Of a DNA stretch of 64,000 nucleotides, positions 1 to 15,000 are shown piece after piece. This stretch comes from Membranipora membranacea. Taxonomy: Eukaryota > Bryozoa > Gymnolaemata > Cheilostomatida > Membraniporidae. Below the pieces are notes generated by a model that was given only the letters and a program-made list of their open reading frames with translations, made no database searches and was not told the origin of the DNA. Within the stretch, counting starts at the first letter, position 1. Each line of letters begins with the position of its first letter. A program made the translations under genes and the position numbers. The stretch is taken from the NCBI GenBank assembly GCA_914767715.1, contig OU612072.1:19780001-19844000 (forward strand), in the 5' to 3' direction.

Positions 1-1780
1 TATACTGAGTTCCGTTAGGTTGGGGTACATGGATCAGCTCGCAGACTATCGGGCCCGGCAATCATTCTCAAGAGCAGATTAATCTCTCTGCGTTTTAAGC
101 ATGAATGGTATCAGGCCAGGGGGGCGTGGGTCACCCTCCCACCCGCCGTTATCAGCATGTTGTAAATACAAACTTTTGCGTCTGCAGTGCAAATAAAATA
201 GAGCATTTCAATATTAGATGCTTTGTTTGACAGAAACTACTTCATTTTTCTCAGTAGCAGCAATGTGATGACGGCATACTTTCTTTCCGGCAGCTCTAAA
301 CATATCATATACAATGGTCAATTGTTACATAGCAGGTTATATATATATATATATTATATATATCACTTATTGTATATTAACGTAGTCAGCAATGCGGTCT
401 GTTGGGTATTGTCTAGCTGTAGTGTCAATCCAGTGTAGAATTCTTCAGTATGCTGTCAGCAACCTGCTGTGGAATGTCAGGAATTACCATCGTTACTGAT
501 AGTAGCAGAGGGACATATCCATCCACTGTATAACCTCAGTAACCAGCCTATCTGGAATGGCTATACCCATCAGTTGTTCTAAGAAGTAAAAAAGACATTT
601 CCCTTTTATTTCATTGTTTAATTCAATTTAATTTAATTTTAATTTAGTTCAAGTTTTTAATTAAGCCTCAACCGTGGAGTCGATTGTTTGAGCAAGTAGA
701 TGGGGAATAATATTGGCGGTCGAGCGCCTGAGATCTTGTAGATGCAGTGGTGTCAGAAAGGTGTTAGACTACAGTTGCTTTCGCTACAAGTCTGCAGACC
801 ATCCAAAAAATCCTTCACTGGAAACAGTGTGTCATGGAAATTAACAATCGTGACCTCAAGAGTTTGATTTTGGGATCCTCGATGAGTGCATATTAGTAGA
901 TATACAGTACTGACCTACTTCCTTGTCGGAAATTAGTCCTATTATGAAATATCAATTGTAGCATATAATAAAACACCTGTGTGGCCCAGTCAAACACTAT
1001 AAGACACAGTGCCTAACACAGGAGCGGCATGCCATCTCTACTGTAACAGGGCTGTATTGCAAATATCCCGGATCCCCAGATGATCTTCGATTGAAGTATC
1101 GCCTGAAGTTGAGATGTGACTCATCCATGAATTTTAAATCTCTTTCCAGCTTTTTTATAATCAATTTATTTTCACTCACATTTCTTATCATTGGTATAAA
1201 GTTGGGAGAGAATGTTACAATACGCCCCTGCCTGGGCTGTTATTACATTTCCCTTACTACATTAGGATATGTTTAGAAAATTTTCTAAGCATTCTATTCT
1301 GTCAAGCCTAAACAGTGAAATTATTAATAACCAAGTAAAATATGTATAAATCAAACATTTGACTGCTAGATTTATAAGAACAAAGAGGCCTTCATCGTAC
1401 TGGATGTATCCCAATCATGTTTGGAATTTGTGAAATTCTTTTAGTATCTGCTCTTTTGCTTGAGTATGAAACTTTACGCATTTGTTTAGACAAGTCACAC
1501 ATGTTTGAAAAGCCAAGCTTGCACTATGAATACAGGGCTGTACTAATGTACCAGTATCTTTCCATTTTAAAACACCAGTACTTGATATCTTTGGGAATAC
1601 AGAGTTTGTCAAGGTTTTTCTTTGTGACTGTTATCACTTATTTCCTGCTGTTATTCTGGGTTTCTGGGATCATTGCATCATATTACCCCCATACAAACTA
1701 ATGATGTTGAAATCAAATAATAGTAAAAACGCAAAAGAAGGAAGTTGTCATTGCTAAGCAAGCAGGCTGAATGATGATTA
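1..1780. other. intergenic sequence, no gene seen
   Basis: AT-rich sequence with only short open frames that show no domain signature and no convincing splice partners. A short TA-rich run lies near 339-362. I see no gene or recognisable mobile element. Confidence 0.5.
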
Positions 1781-1792
1781 AGTGAGCATGCA

Positions 1793-1888
1793 AGGGAGGG
1801 AGGGAGGGAGGGAGGGAGGGAGGGAGGGAGGGAGGGAGGGACGGACGGACGGAGGGACGGAGGGAGGGACGGAGGGAGGGACGGAGCC
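1793..1888. repeat. GGGA microsatellite, plus 3' GGAC-interrupted part
   Basis: An uninterrupted run of GGGA units passes into a part interrupted by GGAC units. An open frame of Gly-Arg-Glu repeats across it is a repeat artefact. The repeated GGG tracts could form G-quadruplexes on the plus strand. Confidence 0.95.
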
Positions 1889-3160
1889 CACTGGTGACTA
1901 TAGCTTCACCTCAGTGCAGTTGTCATGTATGATTGCGGAAAATGCTGACTTGTCAGAATTACACTCAGTTTATTATCTGACAGATTAATTTTGTGAATAT
2001 TTTTTCCCAGCTGAGATCACATTATTTTAGATCTCCCTTGTACTGACATCATCTCTATCTTTTTCTACAAGGTCGTTCATTGACCCACAATGCTATAACT
2101 GTTTTGTTCAAATAGAAATAATCGAGAAGGATATGAACTAAAAATAGCGATCCTAAAGAAAGTATCTCCAAATATAATCTTCAGAGCATCTCAAGAGTCC
2201 AATTATTGAGACAGAGAAGCTGGTTGCTTTGTAAATACTTCTCTGTGGGTTTAATGTAACTGATTAACCAAAAAGACTCTCTATCTAAGAGTCTGGCCAC
2301 TTTAATAGTTCCTGGTACAGTGTTGACTGTGGGTATTTTTTATGACGATGCTTAGCTCCATATCCTGTAATGCAACAGGAGAGAGTACTGATATCCGGCT
2401 TTAGAATGCAGTGTTCTCTAATTGGTTACCCACAGTGATATCATGTGCTAGATATCACTGCTCCTTTCCTCGCGTAACACGAACACCAAGGTGTACAATA
2501 AAACATTTTTGAAGATGGTTTTCTGGTGAAAAAACGGTTGATGACTGATATTGTAATACCCTACTGATACTATGAAACCCATGCAGGCATGTAGACAACA
2601 GAAAAAGAGCGGCACCTCTTTGACAGAATATGGTTGATGATCAGCTCAGGACAACCATCTCATCAAGAAATACATATAAGTTGATCTGGGAGGGAAATTT
2701 CAGGGGGATATATGTTAACTGTTTGTGAAGCTGGCGGTTAATCTGTATCAGAATACCACATTCTTGCACGTATAAAGCCGAATTGAGCGATAGAAACCAT
2801 CACTTCAACTAAAAAGAGTGTACGATTATTTTGAAAGTGAGTTGGGGCGAGGAAATGTATTGCTATTAAATAGAGCATATCACATTTCAAACTGTACTGA
2901 CAACCATACATTTCATTAACTTCAGTTATAGAATTAAAACTCCAGTGTATTTTCTCTTTTGGTTTTGATGGCTGTGTATTACTACTCTTCTCATTCACAC
3001 CAGCTGACAACTGTTAAAACATTCAGAAAATATTTATATATAAACGACTTCATTGGCATCAATTGCCCATCAGCGAAAAGCATCAGTGTCTTCCTCGATC
3101 TTATGGATATATTGAGGTTATAGGGAGTTGTCCTCTCAGAGGAAAAGAGGGTATAACTAG
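1889..3160. other. intergenic sequence, no gene seen
   Basis: No recognisable gene. A 90-codon open frame on the minus strand (2738-3010) has no motif I can place and no clear splice context, so I do not call it. Confidence 0.45.
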
Positions 3161-3629
3161 GTCTCCCGTGAATAAACATATATATAATCAGAAGACGGCT
3201 GTTTATGTCACACAACCGAAAAGAGCACCCAATAAACTACTAACCTTGATTGTTCCTGATTTTAGGGCTTGGCCAATACCAAAATCTTATCCAGCTCATA
3301 CTGTGCAAGTCAATACAAGTTCATTGAAAAATGCTTATAAACTACTGGACGTAAACTCCAATATCCAAGAATTTGGGATTAAGTCTAAATCAATTTCTTT
3401 CAATAATGTAACGCCATAAGGAAAAAATATCTATTGCAATGCTCAGCCCTAATCTTGGGGAAAAATGGCATGTAATTGACTGTGTAAGATAAAACTCAGA
3501 GACACAAAGGTATTGGTATGTAATATCATGCAATACAGTGATGAACCAATGGAATCCAGGAGACATGACCTGATAGCACAGCCCATCTCTCCACCTGAAG
3601 TTAATCATCATTCACAGAGGTGTAAACAA
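3161..3629 (+). repeat. dispersed repeat, copy 1 (about 470 bp)
   Basis: This block is nearly identical to 17560-18035. Both copies begin at a GTCTCCCGTGAATAAAC stretch and end at GTGTAAACAA, and flanking sequences differ, so it behaves as a discrete mobile or duplicated segment. Inside, after a CCTGATTTTAG acceptor-like site, both copies keep an open frame reading FRA-PIPKSYPAHTVQ then NAYKLLDVNSNIQ, or a close variant. It may be a captured exon. I see no terminal inverted repeats and cannot name the family. Confidence 0.8.
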
Positions 3630-3631
3630 TT

Positions 3632-3694
3632 GGAGGGAGGGAGGGAGGGAGGGAGGGAGGGAGGGAGGGAGGGAGGGAGGGAGGGAGGGAGGGA
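3632..3694. repeat. GGGA microsatellite
   Basis: About fifteen GGGA units followed by GAGA. It lies exactly at the downstream edge of the dispersed repeat, and may have seeded there. Confidence 0.95.
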
Positions 3695-3842
3695 GAGAGA
3701 GAGATGATCGTCAACTTTTGCACCCAGAAACTTAAAAAAACTTTTGAGAGAGACTCTTGCATTGATACAAGTGTCTTTAAAAAAACAGGGTTTAAGATAA
3801 AATTCATTACTTCAGTTTTGTCACCGTTCAGCGTTTAACATT

Positions 3843-3914
3843 TGATAAGAGAGGGAAGTAAACCTCTCATTGTTCCAAGAAACTGTGGGCTGCAGGCGGG
3901 TGCCTCTCTTATCA
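3843..3914. repeat. fold-back repeat (TGATAAGAGA/TCTCTTATCA family)
   Basis: Starts TGATAAGAGAGGGAAGTAAA and ends TCTCTTATCA, giving 10-bp inverted ends around about 50 bp. The same pattern recurs many times in the window (for example 17453-17512, 18991-19060, 27557-27620, 31519-31587, 59429-59586). Confidence 0.75.
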
Positions 3915-4796
3915 AGGTATTTAGCTTGGGGGCTTAATCATGGATCTCAAGCTTAAATCTCCTTAAAATCAGCTAAACCTCCAACTTTTGTAGTCAATAT
4001 TGCTATCAAGCAAGAATATTAATTGGTATAAAACACTTCAATGTTTACAAAATCGCAGGCGTGCGCCTGCAACAATTTACTAGAAAAACTTTCATTTAGA
4101 ATACAAATTAAACAAAGTTCATTCATAAATAAGGCAAGATAATCATTTGGTAACCCCTTCTCAAAAAATACCTTCTTTCATATGTATGCAATCCGTATAA
4201 AATTACAAGATTTTGATCAGCAAATAATGCTAAAGATTTTATGTTTTTAAGTGATTTGAATCGCTACTCATTGGTGGATTTGTTTATCTGCGTCAAGGAA
4301 AAATTGGCAACTGCGCTGTTTTATAAGAAATGTGCCCATAGTATAGGCGAACTGCATTCTAAGAAAACTTACAATGAAGATTGGCTCACTTTGTTGTATT
4401 TCTTTATTTCTTAACTTGATTCCTTCACTCGTTGATTAAACGAATAAAATTCAAAACTTACGCTTCAGAGTAACAGATTGAAAAAAAAAAATTAATCAAT
4501 TAACTAATTAATTGAATGGCACGACATGGTAAATGTCACATTAGCAAGACTAAAATTATGAATAAAGCTTTTCTCCCAAAGATATCTACACATGAAGTTT
4601 AGAAAACAGGATAGAATTAAATGGAAGAAAAGAGAGGTGTGCAGGGAGTAAAATACTTTGCGAGACATGGCAAAGAAATATATTTGAAGCTATATTTCAC
4701 TCTAACCTATCATATTATGAAATACCTCAAGATGGTATTTAATACTATATTGTAGTATGGTATTCGATTTTTTATATATTCTGTTTCATTGAGTTG
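3915..4796. other. intergenic sequence downstream of receptor copy 0
   Basis: AT-rich, no gene recognised. It lies just 3' of the minus-strand receptor remnant and may include its 3' untranslated region. Confidence 0.4.
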
Positions 4797-6190
4797 CTAT
4801 GCTGGTACATTATGATTATGATCATCATGGAATGTGTCCACGCCCAAATCAGTGCTTGTCTCATCTTGGCTATTCTCCTGGCCAGATTGATTCTCCCTGT
4901 TGCGTCTTTTGCCCTCGGCAACATTCATCCGGATGCAGCTGAACTGTAATCAGTACAAATCAATTTTAGTCAAGAAACCCGCATTAATTACAGTACACTT
5001 GTGATATCAAACCGTATACACACCAACATCAGTATACAAATCTGATATCACTGTTGAATGAAATCCAAACCAGAAGTCCTGTGAACTGAAACAATGTCTC
5101 AAGTCTGTTTTCAAAAGTTTGGTCTTGCTGAAGATTCTATGGCTCAATATTAACACACAAACACGCCTTTCAAAGGAAGTCAGTAAATATACTTACCTTT
5201 CATTCCTTTTGTTGGTGATGGTCCTCAGTCTGACGACATAAGCGGCAAATACTAGAGCAGAAATCACCACTATAATCCCAACAACTAAAGATATAAATGC
5301 AACATTTAGATTCGATATGCCAGGTTGTTCTGCTGACTTTCCGGCTGTGTTTGCGAAGTTTCCCTCTGAAAATAAACAAGGAAAATATTTATTGAGTGGG
5401 TTTGCTATTTTGCATTTTACTTCACTGATGAAATCATAATTCAGCAAGATTTGTGCATTCAGGGAGAAAAATATTTGTTATGCATTGATAATATGTCATT
5501 TCTGATTTCGTTTATTTCATTGAAAGGAGAGTGAAAATGACTCATAGGCCAAAAATAAAAGGTTTCTACCAGTTTGCCTACAGTTGGGTAACAATGATTG
5601 TAGAGAGGGTGTCCGGAGAATCTTGAGCCAGAAATAGTAAATATGAATAATAACCTTCTGTAGATTGTGGTTCCGGTGTAACATATGATGTACTTATAGC
5701 TGTTGCTCTCCTCGGCATCCTCCCTGGCAAAGTTACAAAAGTCATTGTCGTGTCAACGTAGTAGCTGTTGGTAAAACATCAAAAAATTGTTATAACTTTT
5801 ATTGATAAAATAATTTAAAACACATAAATAATAATAAAAATAACATAAATTGCATGGCGACAACAAAGAAGTAATTCCTTCAGTCACAGCAGACAGCGTT
5901 CTTGTCTACCGACCAGGCTATTGATTACAATATCAATACATTCTTTTATGGATGCTTAAAATTGGTAATAAACCACTTATGTTGTTGCTTACAATTATGA
6001 ATGACTGTAATATTAATAGTACAGTTGCCTCTATGAATCACATGACTACCGACAGCAAATCCAATCTGTTGATCGGGACCTGCATCCACTAACGCTTTCT
6101 CCTCATCAGATGTCACATAGAATGTCATGTCACTGTCAGGACAAGGTGCTCTGGAGGTAGTTTGCAGAGCAGTAGTTGATGTTTCCCAAT
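4797..6190 (-). pseudogene. receptor copy 0: HYR-stalk-TM-tail remnant without tail tyrosines
   Basis: 3' half of the NHL/HYR receptor family. In transcript order: HYR-like exon (about 6190-6003; APCPDSDMTFYVTSDEE, then AVGSHVIH and GNCTINITV), stalk exon (about 5767-5655), transmembrane exon (5365-5197, 169 bp, same length as in the other copies) and tail exon (4943 or 4938 to 4797). Lesions: the HYR exon lost its upstream part and acceptor; the stalk acceptor TTTTAG of copy B reads TTTTAC here after a small deletion; the tail exon has a 1-bp deletion giving an early TGA from the ancestral acceptor. An acceptor 5 nt further in (TTCAG) would restore frame. The three tail tyrosines of copies B and C are Ser, Phe and His. 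No NHL exon or signal peptide was found upstream. Probably a decaying duplicate, though a tail-dead decoy form cannot be excluded. Introns resemble those of copy B. Confidence 0.85.
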
Positions 6191-8605
6191 TAAAAGGTTA
6201 TGAACAGTTTTTGTTTTTAGGTTTTTTTTACGTTAGGTTTCTGCAATAACTAAGTGAGAACAAGATCAGATTCTAACAGTGAGTGGTCGGTAATGGAATG
6301 CCGCTCCCAGCCCCCCTGGCTCACAAATATTGTTGTGCTTGTTGATGGGTTGTTTTATTAATAAATTATGTTTGACATCATATTGAAAAATTATAGACAT
6401 GGATAATTTAATAATCGTTGTGTAACATTGAAAATTTAAATATGATTTATATAAACAGTTCCCATTTGTATATATCAACATTTGAATACATTTTAACCAA
6501 GAATCGGCAAAGGGCCGTTTGGACGGTAACGCAGCATGGGTGAATCACGGTGCAAAAAACTTGAAAAATTATTTTGCGAAAAATAAAGTTATAAAAATAT
6601 ATCATAGCAATGAAATGAACAAAAGACAATCATTGTTTCGAGGGACGGTGACGTTACAGACTCAGATAGGATATACAGGGACGGATAAGTACCTGGACTA
6701 GCAGTAATATGAGCAGCAGAAAGAAAAATAATGGAGATTGTTGCAATTAACCTTAAGACAGAATTTCTAGGAAAGCAGGCATTCAAAAAAATTTAACCAA
6801 AGCATACAAAATCCAAAAATTTGTTATTCAATTGTATTGCCTACTTACAGAAAAACTCTATTGGTGATGTTTTGTACCTGCAACATTAATTTGGGGCCAC
6901 AGTCCTAAATCTACTTTGAAACCCTTATTAATTCATCTAGGAGAAGGAATATGAAGGAAAAAGGTGCAAAATCTTACTATAAGAAATACAACATGTAAAA
7001 CATGAGCAAAAAAAACTTATAAGCGAACAGTCACCTAAGCTGCCTTAAGGTAGGAAAGTTGGAACTTATTGTAGGGTCTTGATGACAGTTGCAGTACCGG
7101 CATACTAAAGTGCCTGATCAAAGTTTCCCAACTCACACTGCAACATTGCCATGTGTGAGAAAAAAATTACAAAACACTAAAGTAATGTCGGGTAAGACAA
7201 TACAGCGATTGGTAAAATACTGTTTTCAGTACAGAAATAAGAAAAAGCCAATAAAAATAAACAAATCTCGGAGACTTATCATCCCAGGAGTGCCGACCAA
7301 GTGTGAGGGGGGACAATCACCAGTACAATAAGAATCAAAGAAAACACAGCTTTGTTTGGATTGTCAACTGAATCGTTTTTTTGTCCTAAATTTACAACAT
7401 GTTCACATAGGGAGTTGCCCTCTCACAAACGAGATTGGATTGTAAGACATTGAGTTATGCTGTCACTTGACCCTGTAAGATATATATGATTGGAACGAAG
7501 ATGATTATTCCTTTTATATCCGGTCATCAGTAGTCTTGACTTTCTACTCATATATCAGGTAGATGCGTCGTCCCAGCTCCCTACAAACAGAATTAAAGGC
7601 ATATCAATAAATAAAACGTTACGCCTTCTTAGTGACAAACGAAAAGTTAGCTCCACACTACAAGTCTGGTGTACTTAGCCTCAGGGTGACAATCACATGT
7701 TCGCTGGTGCGAACTACCCCCCGCCCCCATAAGACAAGCCTATATGTGACACATAGCTTCCAATATGTCTACACAAACTAAGCACAGCTGGAATTGTCCT
7801 GGCTGAATTGGGTGAAAGCTCATTTCTCCGAGTGGTTAATAGCTAGCATTGTCATGTGTTATGCATGGGTTTTGTTTTGTTGACCAAAAAAACAGACTTG
7901 TGTCAAGGCTGGGGAATAACAGGCATACAAAATAGTGCCTACTTAAGTCCATGATTTGTACTGTCAGGAGGTTGGCGCTTCAATAGGAAATGTTGGTTCG
8001 GGACCAATCGGGGAAGTTGTTTGTAAACATGAGTACTGCTCTTCTGACCCATGGGAAGAGGGGTGACTACTTTGTAAGAGCCTGCTAAACACTCCATAAG
8101 TCCAGAACACACATAGGTAGGCTACAATGTTTAACTATTACACAACATATGGTGTGCTTTAATTGAGAAGCATGCTTGATTTATGCTTCCAGCCTCAGGC
8201 CATCCCTAGACATATGTATTCCTCAATCAATCCACAAGAAACCCCTGATCATGTATGGGCCAAGAAGCCTGTACTTGGAGTTGCCCTCCACCCTACGCAG
8301 TAGAATGTAAAACAAACATGAATGTGGAGAAATCGGTTCAAACTTGACCAGACCCCACAATACTTTGTATGGAAACCCAAGGATTCATAAACCCGAACTT
8401 GGCAAAATTAAATTCCCATGCCATGCAAACATCATGTACCACATAATATTGACATGTCCCCCCTAAATGCTCTCTCAACTCAGAGATAAGTCAGTAAGAA
8501 TCTGATAAAAACTTTTGGTGAATGTCGGGAACGTCAGTGAACGTCAGTGAATGTTAGGGGATATCGGTGAATGTTGATGAATTCTAAAACCCCAACTAAA
8601 CGTAC
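6191..8605. other. intergenic sequence between receptor copy 0 and kinase remnant
   Basis: No gene I can support. A hydrophobic minus-strand stretch at 6690-6786 (core LIATISIIFLSAAHITA) looks signal-peptide-like and ends near a possible donor, but no acceptor downstream fits it in frame to receptor copy 0, so I leave it uncalled. Around 8530-8575 there is a short run of repeated GAACGTCAGT-like units. Confidence 0.4.
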
Positions 8606-10219
<1,614 letters not shown>

Positions 10220-12236
10220 ATATACTAATGAAATTCTTGCGTGTATCAATTTTAGCTAATTTATTATTAGCTATTTTTTATTTTGTCGGGTTGCAAGGAC
10301 GTCATTACCCCAAATTACTTCAACTTCTCATACTAGTGATATGATTTTGGCAGTATCTACCTATAATCAGTACACTGCAGTAAATATGTGATGCAATGAA
10401 CCTTTAGAAACCAGTAATGATCATATACCGAATCACAGTGACACAATGAAATCATGTGCAAGCCGGGAATATCGATTCCGTTGGTACAAGCTTACAAAAA
10501 TTGTAAAACGGTTAAACGGTATAGTTCTGACTGCAGAGTTATGTGGCTAGAACCAACTTTATATTACCTGGTATTTTTTATGCGCCATCCGATTGCATGA
10601 GAGATGTTATACAGAGAGCTTACCTGCCATGTAAAACGAGGGTAACAAATTGATACCCAGTTGTTTAGGAGATCAGTTTCACTTTACATTAATTTTGTAT
10701 GGCAAGTCTGTGACCTTCAAACATTTGACCAAGGTCAGCTTGTCTCAGCTATCGATATGCTATGCATACATCTTTAACAAGTGACATAATATTTGGAATA
10801 GCATCCTAGTTTTGTAGGACGGCTGGCTGCACCTTATTAGTGAGCATGATGTTTGATTTTTTTTTAAGTTCAGTGTCATTTATGGGTTGCTATAAGTCAA
10901 AATAGCTCAAGCACAAAAGAGAATTTCATGTTTCGTAACAAAGACGGTCATTATTTTAGCATCGCTTACAATCATACGTGATTATTTAGTGCATGATGGA
11001 TTGATAATTTTTGATATTTGTAACAGGCTTCATCGTTTGTTTACAAGGCACCTTGGATTTTTACACAGCTGCTCGATTGAAATTTGCCTAGCGGCTGCCT
11101 TCTGGCCTTCCAAAACAAGACACTGTCTACGCCAATAATTTGTTTAATAGCTTTATAACAAGTCATCGTTTGTACAACTTATCCCTGTGACAGCGGCTCT
11201 AACTCTGAATCTCTAAATGTGTGATATTGATATACGCTTCCCTCAATTTTGATCAACATGATGGCTAATGTCAGTTTGAAATTTATGACAGCATATGTTA
11301 ACCACAACACCAGTCACGTCCAAGTTTAATTTGATTTGTTTTAAAAAAAACGGCATTGGAATACAGATTGTTCTGAGGTCATAATAGCTTTGTCTTCACG
11401 TTATTCAATCCTATCTCAAACCATAGCACCATGAAGAGTATAGGAAACAAAGAATGTGTACATTGCATTGTGGGATACATAGCAACTTAGTTGTCACAAT
11501 TTAGTTATCACAGTTGTGACAGCCCAAAATCTACAGCGACAGAAGAAAGGATGATCAAAGATGTATATTCTCCCACAAGCACTGGTAAGCCTCATATCAT
11601 ACCTTACTCAAGGGCAGTGATTATTTGGGGACTTGAACGAACACAGACGCTGCTGGGAACTCAAAGACTAATACAGAAATGCTTCCCAATATTACTCATA
11701 CTATTCAAAAACTGATCGCATGTATCTGAAGCAGGAAACCCAACGATGCATTGCATAAAACAAAGGGTGGGTTTATTAAGCTAAATAGGCAGCCTAACAT
11801 ATGTTGATCTGTGCCTGCCATACCCTGTTTATGGCAAACAGAGGGTGGGTTGCCCCTAAAGACGGACGCAAGGTGCTCGAAGTCCTCGTACTGAGAGTGT
11901 GATACCTCCTAGAAAACTAGAACGCATCCTAGAGGTGACGCCAACGTGGACCTCATAATCGTGAGTGTGCAGCGAGCTGCCAGAAACTGAAGCAGGCACT
12001 AATCAGCCATTGGCAGTGACACTTTGATCTTAGCCAAAGCAATCTGTGCCTACCATACACCGCAAGTCATTTGATACAATGCGTAGTGATTGCCCACTGT
12101 CACAGAGCAGCCAAATCTAGCAGTGCCCTAAAACTAAAGTCAGGCCTGTCAAAGTTAGTATCTGTTATCAGATAAAATACTTGGAACTAAAATTGTACAG
12201 AGTCATTTTCCTTGCTGCTAACTATATACTATATAT
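10220..12236 (+). repeat. long direct repeat, copy 1
   Basis: Roughly 2-kb unit repeated in tandem at 12236-14208 and, more diverged and longer, at 25380-28475. Shared landmarks include CTGGTATTTTTTATRCGCC, GACGGCTGGCTGCACCTTATTA, the GCATTGTGGGATA motif, and GACAGCCCAAAATCTACAGC. Open frames inside (for example 11491-11715) are conserved only as a by-product of the DNA identity, and I see no domain in them. Confidence 0.85.
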
Positions 12237-14208
12237 AAGTAGCCATGTGACAAAGCTATGGCTTCAGAGCTATGCCCCTTCCCCTCTTCAAATAACTCCA
12301 CCTCAACCCTTATATATTATGAAGTTTTGTCTCAATGAAAATAAAATACCAAGATATACGGTTTTCTTTCGGCTCTTTGTTCAGAAATCCAATCCTGTCA
12401 TCAAAACATATATCCATAGCATGCATCTATGGGAATGGCAGGATTAGGATAATCAACTGACAAGTGCTGCACCCGATGGACATAAGCCATTTCAACTTTT
12501 ATACACATAACTCGCACGAATCTAGCGGTATAGTTCCGACTGCAGAGTCATGTGGCTAGTACCAACTTTATATAACCTGGTATTTTTTATACGCCATCCG
12601 ATTACATGAGAGATGTTATATATATAGCATACCTGCCATGTAAAACGATGGTAACAAATTGATACACAGTTGTTCAGGATATCAGTTTCACTTTACATTA
12701 ATTTTGTAAAGCAAGTCTGTGATCTTCAAACATTTAACAAAGGTCAGCTTGTCTCCGCTATCAATATGCTATGCGTACATATTTAATGAGTGACATAATA
12801 TAAGGAAAAGCATCCAAGTTTTGTAGGACGGCTGGCTGCACCTTATTAGGGAGCATGATGTTTGATTTTTTCAAAAAGTCAGTGGCACTTATGGGTTGCA
12901 ATAAGACAAAATGGCTCGACTAGAAAAAAGAATTTTATGTTTCGTAAAAACGACGGTCATTTTAGCATCGCTCACAATCATAAGTGATTATTTAGTGCAT
13001 GATGGATTGATAATTCTTGATATTTGTAACAGGATTATTTATTTGTTTACAAGGCACCTCGGGTTATTACACAGCTGCTCGATGGAAATTTGCCTAGCGG
13101 CTGCCGTTTGGCCTCCATAATCAAGACATTGTCTACGGCAATGATAGGTTTAATAGTTTGTAAGGTAACAAGTCATTGGTTGTATAACTTATCCCTGTGA
13201 CAGCGGCTCTAACTCTGAATCTCTAAATTTGTGATATTGATACATGCCTCAATTTTGATCAACATGATCGCTAATGTCAGTTTGAAATTTGTGACAGCAT
13301 ATGTTTACCACAACACCAGTCACATAAAAGTTTGATTTGATTTGTCTAAAAAAAAACGGCATTGATGCAGAATGTTCTGAGGTCATAATAGCTTTGTCTT
13401 CACGTTATTCAATCCTATCTCAAACCACAGCACCATGAAGAGTATAGGAAACAAAGAATGTGTACATTGCATTGTGGGATACATAGCAACTTAGTTGTCA
13501 CAATTTAGTTATCACAGTTGTGACAGCCCAAAATCTACAGCGACAGAAGAAAGGATGATCAAAGATGTATATTCTCCCACAAGCACTGGTAAGCCTCATA
13601 TCATACCTTACTCAAGGGCAGTGATTATTTGGGGACTTGAACGAACACAGACGCTGCTTGGAACTCAAAGACTAATACAGAAATGCTTCCCAATATTACT
13701 CATACTATTCCAAACTGATCGCATGTATCTGAAGCAGGAAACCCAACGATACATTGCATAAAACAAAGGGTGGGTTTATTAAGCTAAACATATGTTGATC
13801 TGTGCCTGCCATACCCTGTTTATGACAAGCAGAGGGTGGGCCGCCCCTAAAGACGGACGCAAGGTGCTCAAATTCCTCGTACTGAGAGTGTGATACATCC
13901 CAGAAAACTAGAATGCATCCTAGAGGAGACGCCATGGTGTACCTCCTAATCGTGAGTGTGCAGCAAGCCATTGGCAGTGACACTTTGATCGTAGCCAATA
14001 GGCCGAGAAGCGATCTGTTCCTACCATACACCGCAAGTTGTTTGATACAATGCTTAGTGATTGCTCACTGTCACAGAGCAGCCAAATCTAGCAGTGCTAT
14101 GAAACTAAGGTCAGGCCTGTCAGAGTTAGCTGCTCTTACCAGATAAAATACTTGGAACTAAAATTGTACAGAGTCATGTTCCTTGCTGCTAACTATACAC
14201 TATATATA
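12237..14208 (+). repeat. long direct repeat, copy 2
   Basis: Tandem neighbour of 10220-12236 with small indels and scattered substitutions. A 69-codon hydrophobic frame at 12911-13120 has a diverged counterpart in copy 3 (26453-26686), but in copy 1 the frame is broken, which argues against a real gene. Confidence 0.85.
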
Positions 14209-15000
14209 TATCCTGAGAGCTGCACGGTGTGTATATCATGTGATAATGCTAATGCGGGCGTAGGGACGACAACTCCAATTCTTGCAATTTTTCATGAAAT
14301 CATAATTAACTTTTCCTAATGTGCACAATAATTATCTTAAGGTCTGGAAAATCTACCATTTCTTCCATTCTAACTAGGGTAAGCAGTGTTTGGATGTATG
14401 AAAATAGTAGAGCCGGAGGTGTAATTTCTGCTATGTACTAGCATTGACTTTGGCAAACTAAAAGGGTCCTAACATGGAAGACATGCAAAAAGCAGCATAT
14501 TGCAACTTATTTTGCAAGTAATTTAGACATTACATGTTCCTAAATAGGGATTCTTTGTCAATAGATTAAGGGAAAGGAAGGCCAGCAAACTAGAAAAGGG
14601 ATGATTGATAGCGTCATTCAATCATCTGTCATCGCCCATGACTGTCTTATGAAATCAACCAAAAATTGAATCTTCAAAGATATTAGCAGGCCTTACCAAT
14701 CTAAAGATGTTGTAAGCAAGGTCTTTGTATTAGGAGCGATACAAGACTGAGTAATTTGGTGAGAGCCGTGTAGTTAACAGATTATGAAATATAGGAATAT
14801 GATCCAATAAAAAATGTGCAACGTTGTATGGTTGAATCACATACTATTGGATAGGCTATTGAACATGCCTGAATCTTAATGTGTGCCATGATTAATTATA
14901 TCCTGTGTTTAGCTTAAATCCATGCTCTGTTTATATAAAGGTCTAGGAATACCCGTGTACAGGTAGTACGTCAGGGTTGAGGTAGACTGGAAAGTAAGTA
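14209..15000. other. intergenic sequence, no gene seen
   Basis: No gene. Parts (for example TCCATTCTAACTAGGGT and GGTCCTAACATGG) recur near 29510-30350, so this is part of the same repetitive landscape. Confidence 0.5.

Noticed and set aside
1782-1988. Gly-Arg-Glu repeat frame
   Set aside because: Artefact of the GGGA microsatellite; no homology, no context.
2738-3010. 90-codon minus-strand frame
   Set aside because: No recognisable domain, codon pattern or splice context; consistent with chance in AT-rich DNA.
6589-6786. Signal-peptide-like frame upstream of receptor copy 0
   Set aside because: Hydrophobic core and a possible donor exist, but no in-frame acceptor joins it to the copy 0 HYR exon, so the link is unsupported.
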